NCBI GenBank assembly: GCA_020846655.1
Contig: JADLDL010000162.1
Location: forward strand, 1 to 43,466
Length of the DNA stretch: 43,466 bases
Direction: 5' to 3'
Source of the DNA: Saprospiraceae bacterium
GTDB taxonomy: Bacteria; Bacteroidota; Bacteroidia; Chitinophagales; Saprospiraceae
Shown: one piece after another, positions 8,282 to 15,083 of the stretch
Numbering within the stretch: position 1 is the stretch's first letter
Layout of the letters: each line of letters begins with the position of its first letter
Program-made: the position numbers and the translations under genes
The notes under the pieces: model-generated
Told to the model about the DNA's origin: nothing
Seen by the model: only the letters and a program-made list of their open reading frames with translations
Databases searched by the model: none

Positions 8282-8354
8282 TGGTACCTCCCAGAATCGA
8301 ACTGGGGACACATGGATTTTCAGTCCATTGCTCTACCAGCTGAGCTAAGGCACC
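8282..8354 (-). tRNA. tRNA-Phe (GAA anticodon)
   Basis: The reverse complement folds as a 73-nt cloverleaf. The acceptor stem is GGTGCCT with AGGTACC, the D arm contains AGCTCAGCTGGTAGAGC, the anticodon loop is CTGAAAA (anticodon GAA), and the T loop is TTCGATT. The discriminator base is A. The CCA end is not encoded. Confidence 0.97.
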
Positions 8355-8375
8355 AAGCTGTTTTCTAAAGCGGGG

Positions 8376-8383
8376 CAAAGATA
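8376..8383 (-). promoter_or_regulatory. TATCTTTG promoter box for tRNA-Phe
   Basis: Exact TAnnTTTG match on the minus strand, 21 bases upstream of the first tRNA base. The spacing suits a primary transcript with a short 5' leader. Confidence 0.7.
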
Positions 8384-8470
8384 ACGGCACTTTTCCCACA
8401 TTCGGAACTCCCGGGCACAATTTTTTTCAAGGTTCTCCGATTTATAACAGAAAAACGCTCCATCCTGTTT

Positions 8471-8478
8471 TACTTTCG
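8471..8478 (+). promoter_or_regulatory. TACTTTCG promoter-like box at a leaderless start
   Basis: One mismatch from TAnnTTTG. Only seven bases separate the box from the ATG at 8486, so transcription would begin at or next to the start codon. Confidence 0.5.
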
Positions 8479-8485
8479 CCTTCCT

Positions 8486-9307
8486 ATGGGCCAACTATTT
8501 GCCAACATTCTTGCTCTCCCCTTTGTCGCCGGCGCCTTATTGTTCTTGTACCTCACCTGGACCCACGACATCGACCTGGCGCCCTGGATGATCCCCTTCG
8601 TCCTCATGGCGGCAGTTATTTACATTTTTAGCCCCCAAATCAATTGGTGGTGGTATAGCCGCCGACCACCCGAACTACCCGATGGCCTGCGCCAACTACT
8701 CGAGCGCTTCTCCGGTTTTTACCGGCGGCTGGATACTGCGGGCAAAAAGAAATTCCGGGACCGGGTTGCGCTCTACACGATGGCTACCGACTGGACGCCC
8801 ACGGCCTGGCCCGAAGACGTGTTGCCCCCCGACGTACAATTCGTGCTCGCCACCCAAGCCGTGACGCTCACGTTCCACCGCCCCGAATTTTTGCTGGAAA
8901 AATTTGAAAAAATAATTGTCTACCCCTTTCCTTTCCCTTCTCCGGAATATCAGTTTGCCCACGCCTCCGAACTGTTCGAGCCCGATGGATGCCTGCTGTT
9001 TTCGGCCGAACAGGTGATGAAAGCCTTCGTCGAGCCGGCTGCCTGGTACAACGTGGGCTTGCACGAATTTGCCAAAGCCTACGCGCTGAGTTACCCCGCC
9101 GACGCCTTCCCCGACCTGAGCGAACCGGAGGCCTGGCAGCACCTGGAAACCATCAGCGGTATGTCGCGCGATCATGTGGAAGCCGTCATTGGCTTGGCCG
9201 GCGTAGAGCCCCTGCCGGTGGCCATTCACCATTATTTTACCTTCCCGCAGCGGTTTAAGGACGTATGGCCGGAAAAAGCCGCCGCCCTCGAACGGGTATT
9301 TGCCTGA
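8486..9307 (+). CDS. MtfA/M90-like protein with altered zinc motif
   Basis: Protein of 273 residues related to the MtfA (M90) zinc peptidase family. Two N-terminal membrane helices (about 5-24 and 32-49) are followed by a cytoplasmic domain with the family's order of motifs: an LERFSGFYRRL helix, FRDRVALY, and a late HEXXH-like site. Here that site reads HEFAK (193-197), where active members have HEFAH, so the second zinc-binding His is replaced by Lys while the catalytic Glu stays. The expected downstream pieces (ISGMSRDHVEAVIGLAG, FPQRFKDVWPEK) are present, so the gene is not truncated. It may be an inactive, binding-only relative. recO follows after nine bases and is probably co-transcribed. 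Confidence 0.75.
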   Translation: MGQLFANILALPFVAGALLFLYLTWTHDIDLAPWMIPFVLMAAVIYIFSPQINWWWYSRRPPELPDGLRQLLERFSGFYRRLDTAGKKKFRDRVALYTMATDWTPTAWPEDVLPPDVQFVLATQAVTLTFHRPEFLLEKFEKIIVYPFPFPSPEYQFAHASELFEPDGCLLFSAEQVMKAFVEPAAWYNVGLHEFAKAYALSYPADAFPDLSEPEAWQHLETISGMSRDHVEAVIGLAGVEPLPVAIHHYFTFPQRFKDVWPEKAAALERVFA

Positions 9308-9316
9308 GCCACAACT

Positions 9317-10042
9317 ATGCTGATCCATACCCGGGGTATTGTTTTTCGCAGCCTGAAATACGGCGAAACCAGTGTGATCGCCGATATTTTTACCGAAGAA
9401 AAAGGCCTGCGCTCCTTTATCGGCGGCGGCGTGCGCACGGCCAAAGCCCGCATGCCCTACGGACTTTTTCAGCCGATGATGGTCGTCGACATGATCGCCT
9501 ATTTCCGGGAAGAAGACGCACACCTCAACCGCCTGCGCGAATTGCGCGCTGCCGAGGTGTTCAGCGGCATCCCTTTCGACATCCGGCGCGGGGCCGTCGC
9601 CATGTTTATGGCCGAAATTTGCCGGAAAAGTATCCACCCCGGCGAAGAAAACCCCGAACTGTTCGAGTTTCTGCTCCAAACCCTTCGGCGACTCGACTCC
9701 GCCACAGAGCCCATCGCCAACCTGCACCTGCATTTCCTGCTCCAACTTTCGGGGCACCTGGGTTTTCAGCCTCAAAATGAACTGGAGGGTGAAGTGTTTT
9801 TCGACCTGAAAGAAGGGGTGTTCGAGTCCGTACCGCCGCTGCACTCGCTGTACCTGGAGCCGCAGCAGGCAATGCCCTTGCTGGAACTGATGCATATTCC
9901 ACTGGAAAATTGCCACGAAGTGCAATTGACCCGGGCAGAGCGCAAAAGTTTGCTCAACGCCTTGCTGCAGTTTTACCAGCTGCATGTGCCGGGTTTCTCC
10001 GAAATGAACACCCCTGACATCCTGGAAATGGTGCTGGAATGA
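9317..10042 (+). CDS. recO: DNA repair protein RecO
   Basis: Recombination mediator that loads RecA on SSB-coated single-stranded DNA together with RecR. The 241-residue protein opens with the RecO OB fold (TRGIVFRSLKYGETSVIADIFTEEKG) and continues with the helical domain (AVAMFMAEICRKSI, FLLQLSGHLGFQP). It has the normal length for Bacteroidota RecO and lacks a Cys zinc cluster. It starts nine bases after the MtfA-like gene and ends 11 bases from the stop of the response regulator on the opposite strand. Confidence 0.94.
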   Translation: MLIHTRGIVFRSLKYGETSVIADIFTEEKGLRSFIGGGVRTAKARMPYGLFQPMMVVDMIAYFREEDAHLNRLRELRAAEVFSGIPFDIRRGAVAMFMAEICRKSIHPGEENPELFEFLLQTLRRLDSATEPIANLHLHFLLQLSGHLGFQPQNELEGEVFFDLKEGVFESVPPLHSLYLEPQQAMPLLELMHIPLENCHEVQLTRAERKSLLNALLQFYQLHVPGFSEMNTPDILEMVLE

Positions 10043-10053
10043 CCTGGCCGACG

Positions 10054-10803
10054 TTATAAATTTTCCAGGAGCGCCACGACTTCCGCTTTTTTGCGCAGCG
10101 AAACCGGCGCGATTTCTCCGTTTTTCAACTTCAGGTAGCCGCCGTCTTTTTTCACGTACTCCCGGATGTAGGCCAGGTTGAGCAGGTGCGACTGGTGTAC
10201 CCGCACAAACTGATGCTGGCTGAGCAATTGTTCGAATTGCTTGAGCGTACGTGTCACAAAAACCTTTTCGCCAGAGGCCAGCACAAACCAGGTATTGTTG
10301 CCGTCGGCTTCGCAACGCACAATCTGGTTGATGTCGACCACCACAATCCGCTCCTGGGTATGCAGCGAAATCCGCGTCGGCAAATGCTCGGGACGCCGGA
10401 TGGTCTCTTTGAGCAGGTCCAGGCTTTCGGCAGGGTGAGCCAATTGGGTACGGACGCGCGCCACAGCAGCCTGTAGTTGGGTCGGGTCTACGGGCTTCAG
10501 CAAATAATCCACCGCCGCAAACCGAAAAGCCCGCACGGCGTATTCGTCGGACGCCGTAACAAAAATGATACGGGCCGACAAGTTGGGAAAGATCTCCAGG
10601 AGGTCGAAACCCGTGCCGTCGCCCAGCAGAATATCGAGAAAAAGTACGTCCGGCACCTGTTGGCGCAGTTGCTTGGCGGCTTCCACCACGCTGTGCGCCG
10701 TCCCCATGATCTGGATGTCAGGACAATATTCGGCCAGGTCGTTTTGCAGCACTTGCAAGGCCTGGGGCATATCTTCGACGAGTAAAGCACTCAGTTTGCT
10801 CAT
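10054..10803 (-). CDS. LytTR-family response regulator
   Basis: Cytoplasmic DNA-binding response regulator of 249 residues. The receiver domain (1-120) has the acidic pocket VEDM, the phospho-acceptor Asp57 in LFLDILL, the conserved TASD, and LLKPVD with the signalling Lys. The LytTR domain (about 145-249) contains RCEADGNNTWF and RVHQSHLLNLAYI, standard for AlgR/AgrA/LytR binding to direct repeats. The gene begins 21 bases after the stop of the histidine kinase gene, so the two form a transcription unit and almost certainly a phosphorelay pair. Its target genes cannot be read from the window. Confidence 0.94.
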   Translation of the reverse strand: MSKLSALLVEDMPQALQVLQNDLAEYCPDIQIMGTAHSVVEAAKQLRQQVPDVLFLDILLGDGTGFDLLEIFPNLSARIIFVTASDEYAVRAFRFAAVDYLLKPVDPTQLQAAVARVRTQLAHPAESLDLLKETIRRPEHLPTRISLHTQERIVVVDINQIVRCEADGNNTWFVLASGEKVFVTRTLKQFEQLLSQHQFVRVHQSHLLNLAYIREYVKKDGGYLKLKNGEIAPVSLRKKAEVVALLENL

Positions 10804-10824
10804 AGCGTAGGTGTTGGAATGGGG

Positions 10825-13800
10825 TCAAAATTTCAGGTCTACGGGCAATTGGACCAGCACCCGCGTGCCGGCAATTTCTCCCTTTTCATCCAAAATATCG
10901 CTCATTTCCAGCGACGTGTAGTTTTTTCCGCCCCGCAAAGCCTCCAGGCGCTCCTGGGTGACCTGTAAAGCCGCCGATTGGTGGCCGGGTTTTTTCTCTT
11001 CCCGGAGCCGGGCCGCGCGTTCGCGCCCAATCCCGTTGTCGCAAATTTCACACTGCAACAACTCCCCCTTCAACTGAAAGCGGATTGAAATATTGCCCGG
11101 ATAGGGCAGCGGCGACACCCCGTGCACCACCGCGTTTTCGACAAAAGGCTGAAGCAACATGGGCGGGATATCCAGTTCCTCGGCGTCGATGCCCGGTGGT
11201 AGTTCGATGTCGAAATTAAATTTTTGCCGGTGGCAAAACTGCTCGATGCGCAGGTATTGCTCCAGGGTATTGACCTCCTCCTGAAGGCTAATGGTTTGCC
11301 GCCGCGAATTGGCCAAAATGCCGCGCATGAGTTGGGCAAAATGGTTGATTTCCTGCCGGGCCTGCGGGTATTCCTGTTCGGTAATCAGCGCCTGAATACT
11401 GGTGAGGGCATTGAAAATAAAATGCGGGTTCATTTGCAATTGCAAGGCCTTTTGCTCCAGTTGCAACAAGCGGTTCTCCACCTCCAGTTTTTCCCGCCGC
11501 GCCTGTTCGCTCGACCGGATGCGCCGCACCCAGCCCAGGGCCAGGAGCGCCACCAGCCCAACCAGGCCCAGGCCCGCCAACACCTGAAACCACCACAAGC
11601 GCCAAAGGGGCTCCCGAACCACAAAGGCAGCCCGGATCGGGGCGCTGAAGGTCTCGCCGTCGGCACTGGCTTGCACCAGAAACGCATATTGCCCTGGCGC
11701 CAGGTTGGCGTAGTTGACCTGCGTTTGGGTCGACAGGGGCGACCATTCCGTTTCGGCGCCCTCCAGCCGCCAGCGGTAGCGGAGACCGTCGGGGTTGCTC
11801 AGGTCCACCGCCCGAAAGGCAAAACTGAGGTGGTTTTGGGCATGCGGCAGTCGAAGCCCCTCGCGCAAGCCGCCGTCGGCCTGCAACCAACCGGCATAGG
11901 CCGTTTCGGACAGCGGTTTGTAAAACAAGGAGATCGTTTCAAAATGAATCAGCGGGGCCGACACCGTCGTTTGTTCCCGCATCGGCACATAGCGCGTGAG
12001 GCCGTTCATGGTTCCAAACCACAGGTAGCCGGCATGGTCCTCCAGCACGGCATCCTGGCACGTCTCGATGCCCAGGAAACCTTCGTTTTTTCCAAAATGC
12101 TGCAACTCAGCGACGCTCAGTTCGCGGGCGCCAAAAACCAGTTTGTCCACCCCGGTTTCGCTACCTGCCCACAGGTTGCCGGCAGCATCGAATTTCAACA
12201 AATAAATATTGGGCGAAGAACTTCGGAGCGAGGGGTCGATCGGCTGAAAATACGGCTTGGCATCGGTGGGCATTGCCCAAAAAATACCGCCACCTTTGGT
12301 GCCTGCCCAGATCCGTCCGTTGCGGTCGAAAGCCAGGGCCCGCACCGGAAGGTCCGGCAGACCGTGTTTTTGGTCAAATATTTTTCCGATTTGACCATTT
12401 TTTAAAAAACCAATTTGCCCGCTCTGGGTGCCAAACCAGATATTCCCCTTCGCGTCGGCGATCAGGGCCTGCACTTGGGCATCGGGCAAACCTTCGCGCT
12501 GGCCAAAATTGGTGAGGGCAAACAAGCCATCGGCATTGAGCCTGGCGCGCACGATGCCGCCCGTCAGCAAGGCAATCCACATGGCCCCGTCCGGGCCGGC
12601 GATTATTTTTTGGACCAAATCGCCCGGCAGGCCGTTCTGGCGGTTGAGCCGGTGCATCCGCGCCGAGTCAAAAACGACCACCCCTTTGCCTTCGGTACCC
12701 ACCCAAAGATTGCCCTGGGGGTCTTCTGCAATGGTTTTGCACTTGACGCGGAGGTAGCCACTGTCGCGGGTGAACGGGTGAAAACCCGCCGAATCGAGCA
12801 CCTGAAGACCGTTTTGCGAAACGCCGATCCACAGCCGCCCCTGCCGGTCTTCGTGCAGGGCATAGACCCGGTTGCCGCCCAGGCCCTTGGACTGGTCGTA
12901 GTGTCGGAAGGGTTGCCGCGACAGCCGCGCCAAGCCGCCGCCGGAAGTGCCCGCCCACAGTTGGCCGCCGGGCTCGCGCCAAAGGCAACGCACGTACTGG
13001 TGCGGCAAGCCGTCTTTTTCGGTCAACTGCAGCAGTGTAGAATCCGAAAAACGGTACCGGAGCAGGCCCTCTGTGGTGGTGCCGATCCAGATCTGGCCGT
13101 TTCCATCCGCTTGCAGGCAGGTCGGGTTGGCCAGCAGCGGGTCGCGCAGCACGCGGAGCAAGGTTTGTTTTTTTTCATCCAACACACTCAGGCCGCCCAG
13201 CGAGGCCACCCAAATCCGCTGCTTTTCGTCGAGCGCCAGGGCCCAAACGGCATTGCCGGCCAGGCCATTTTTTTCGCTGAAACGAGTTGTTTTTGAGCCA
13301 AATTGCCACAAGCCGCGGTTGGTACCCACCCACACGCCGCTGGCGCTGGGCAAAATAGCCGTCACCACCAGCGCAGCCCCTGCATTGGGGATCGGCACCG
13401 GGTAGGCTTCCGTCGACGACAGGGCACAGGCAAACAAGCCTCGGTCAGTGCCGATCCAGATCGTATTTTCCTGCACCCGCGCCAGCGCATACACCTCCAC
13501 GGCGGCATCAGAGCCTGCCAGCCGAATGGTTTCAAAACGCCGGCCATCGAAGCGGCACAGCCCCCGGTTGGTGCCGACCCACAGGCGTTGCTGCCCCTCG
13601 TCGAGCAGGGCGCCTACGTAGTTGGAGGGCAAGCCGGCAGAAAATTGTTCGAACTGCTCGCCGTCGAACCGGCTCAAGCCTCCTCCCTGCGTGCCCAGCC
13701 AGAGGTGGCCCCGGCTGTCCGGACACATGGCAAACACCTGCGACTGCGGCAGGCCGTCGGCCAGCGAGTAATTGACAAAATTGAAGGGCTGGGCATGCAG

Positions 13801-13899
13801 GATTCCGGCACACAGGAGCAAGGCCATACCAAGCCGCGCCCGGAAAACCAAGCGCGGCATTTTTGTTCTGTTCGCTAAAAACCTGTTCAGTACACGCAT
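10825..13899 (-). CDS. Two-component propeller sensor histidine kinase (LytS type)
   Basis: Envelope-spanning sensor of 1024 residues. After a signal peptide (ending ILHAQ) there are about 14 regulator-propeller units of the form W-(V/I/A/F)-G-T-x-x-G-(L/V/I), for example WLGTQGGGL and WFGTMNGL, enough for two seven-bladed propellers. A Y_Y_Y domain (LSFAFRAVDLSNPDGLRYRW) and one membrane helix (WWFQVLAGLGLVGLVALL) follow. The cytoplasmic part is a LytS-type kinase with the phospho-acceptor in MNPHFIFNAL, the N box FVENAVVHG and ICDNGIGRE. Unlike hybrid sensors of this class it has no receiver or AraC domain; the regulator is the next gene. The ATG at 13860 is an alternative start. The ligand is unknown; many relatives sense glycans. 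Confidence 0.95.
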   Translation of the reverse strand: MRVLNRFLANRTKMPRLVFRARLGMALLLCAGILHAQPFNFVNYSLADGLPQSQVFAMCPDSRGHLWLGTQGGGLSRFDGEQFEQFSAGLPSNYVGALLDEGQQRLWVGTNRGLCRFDGRRFETIRLAGSDAAVEVYALARVQENTIWIGTDRGLFACALSSTEAYPVPIPNAGAALVVTAILPSASGVWVGTNRGLWQFGSKTTRFSEKNGLAGNAVWALALDEKQRIWVASLGGLSVLDEKKQTLLRVLRDPLLANPTCLQADGNGQIWIGTTTEGLLRYRFSDSTLLQLTEKDGLPHQYVRCLWREPGGQLWAGTSGGGLARLSRQPFRHYDQSKGLGGNRVYALHEDRQGRLWIGVSQNGLQVLDSAGFHPFTRDSGYLRVKCKTIAEDPQGNLWVGTEGKGVVVFDSARMHRLNRQNGLPGDLVQKIIAGPDGAMWIALLTGGIVRARLNADGLFALTNFGQREGLPDAQVQALIADAKGNIWFGTQSGQIGFLKNGQIGKIFDQKHGLPDLPVRALAFDRNGRIWAGTKGGGIFWAMPTDAKPYFQPIDPSLRSSSPNIYLLKFDAAGNLWAGSETGVDKLVFGARELSVAELQHFGKNEGFLGIETCQDAVLEDHAGYLWFGTMNGLTRYVPMREQTTVSAPLIHFETISLFYKPLSETAYAGWLQADGGLREGLRLPHAQNHLSFAFRAVDLSNPDGLRYRWRLEGAETEWSPLSTQTQVNYANLAPGQYAFLVQASADGETFSAPIRAAFVVREPLWRLWWFQVLAGLGLVGLVALLALGWVRRIRSSEQARREKLEVENRLLQLEQKALQLQMNPHFIFNALTSIQALITEQEYPQARQEINHFAQLMRGILANSRRQTISLQEEVNTLEQYLRIEQFCHRQKFNFDIELPPGIDAEELDIPPMLLQPFVENAVVHGVSPLPYPGNISIRFQLKGELLQCEICDNGIGRERAARLREEKKPGHQSAALQVTQERLEALRGGKNYTSLEMSDILDEKGEIAGTRVLVQLPVDLKF

Positions 13900-13967
13900 G
13901 ATGGTTCAACTGAGGACTGGATATTTTTCGAAAATCACAAGGTCATTTGCCGCAGTCCGGAAACAAC

Positions 13968-13975
13968 CAAAGATA
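13968..13975 (-). promoter_or_regulatory. TATCTTTG promoter box for the kinase-regulator pair
   Basis: Exact TAnnTTTG match on the minus strand, 68 bases before the kinase ATG and just past the stop of the upstream gene. It suggests that the signalling pair can be transcribed separately from the VIT/vWA module. Confidence 0.6.
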
Positions 13976-13991
13976 CTATCCGGCGCCACAC

Positions 13992-15083
13992 TCACCACAA
14001 GAATGCAAGACCTTGTTGGGAAAATTGCGCTGCCGCAAAAAAATGGTCTTTCGGCGCCGAAACACCGGGCAATACGCTGCGCAACACACAACAAGCCGTC
14101 GTCTGGCCTTCCAGCACAATAGCCGGCTCGGACAAGCCTTCGCCTACCGGCACATTGGCTTCGCGAAACGACCAGCGGAACCGCTCGGCCGGCAAGCCCA
14201 ACCGGCCGAGGGCGGCCTGCAATTCGGCTTGGCCAGCCAGCCATCGGGTTTGGTCTTCCGGCGTCCGCAGTGCAGGCCGGGAGGCGCTGTCGGGGTAACT
14301 CACGATCCAGCGGACCGGCACCACCACTGGTCGCCAGTAGGCGTCGCCCGGCCAGCGGGGCCGTCGGCGGTGCAGGGCATCGGTCCAGTTAAGGTCGTTT
14401 TTCGGGTATTTATTAGCCAGCCGTTGCGCCAAAATACTATCGGACGGGCGCTGGTACGTGGGGTAACTGACGTACCAGTACTCGGCCTGGTGTTGGCCTA
14501 TGCCGGTCTCTTCCTGTTCGTAAATATTGAACAGGCGGCTCGACACTACTTTTGGGCAGTGCCCGTCGGCGCCACCCAGGGTAGCGCTGAGGGCCAGTAG
14601 CAGCGCAGAATCGCGGCCCAGGGCGCAACCGTGCAGGACCAGCACCGAGGCCCGGTTCAGTATCCGGTCGGGCACCGGCGGCAGGAGCCCGGCAGCCTGG
14701 GCTGCCGCGAGGGTCGCCGGCGTGGTGCGGGCGCTGTCGCCAGGTAATACCGGCAAGCCCATACCGGTCCAGGCCGTGCCGTGCACGACGAGGTGAACGC
14801 TGTCCCAGGGCCGTCCGGCGGCAGGAGGGTGCTGCACGAGGTACTCGCATACTGCGCGCAGCGACCGGCAAGAAGCAATCAGGTTGGGGGCGTTTTTCTG
14901 ACGGTAAAAGGCTTCGGCACGGGCGTAGTAGGGATTGATGTCATACCGGTCTTCGCCGAGTATGAAGGTGATGCTGGCCGGCGCTTCAGGCGCGGCGCAT
15001 CCGCCACCAGCCCAGGCCAGCAAGACCCAGCAACAGGCACACAGCCAGCAACAGGAGGCCCATCGGGAAAACAGCGTTGTCAT
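13992..15083 (-). CDS. Putative caspase-like lipoprotein of unknown family
   Basis: Protein of 363 residues that I cannot assign to a named family. The N-terminus is a Cys/Trp-rich signal peptide ending WAGGGCAAP, a plausible though atypical lipobox, so envelope location is likely. Two short motifs stand out: VHLVVHG (His101) and SVLVLHGCALG (Cys153), each a hydrophobic strand ending in the polar residue, 52 residues apart. That order and spacing resemble the catalytic His/Cys pair of caspase-like folds (CHAT, clan CD, DUF4347). The next segment, LLLALSATLGG then VVSSRLF, also fits such folds. Peptidase activity is inference. The start overlaps the preceding VIT/vWA gene by 98 bases; no other usable start lies before the His motif. 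Confidence 0.7.
   Translation of the reverse strand: MTTLFSRWASCCWLCACCWVLLAWAGGGCAAPEAPASITFILGEDRYDINPYYARAEAFYRQKNAPNLIASCRSLRAVCEYLVQHPPAAGRPWDSVHLVVHGTAWTGMGLPVLPGDSARTTPATLAAAQAAGLLPPVPDRILNRASVLVLHGCALGRDSALLLALSATLGGADGHCPKVVSSRLFNIYEQEETGIGQHQAEYWYVSYPTYQRPSDSILAQRLANKYPKNDLNWTDALHRRRPRWPGDAYWRPVVVPVRWIVSYPDSASRPALRTPEDQTRWLAGQAELQAALGRLGLPAERFRWSFREANVPVGEGLSEPAIVLEGQTTACCVLRSVLPGVSAPKDHFFAAAQFSQQGLAFLW

Noticed and set aside
8229-8420. Longer lpxK frame starting at 8420
   Set aside because: The extension is antisense-free but runs through the tRNA-Phe gene and its terminator, so it is not coding.
12195-13899. Repeated W-x-G-T motifs as separate short genes
   Set aside because: They are blades of one continuous propeller protein in a single frame.
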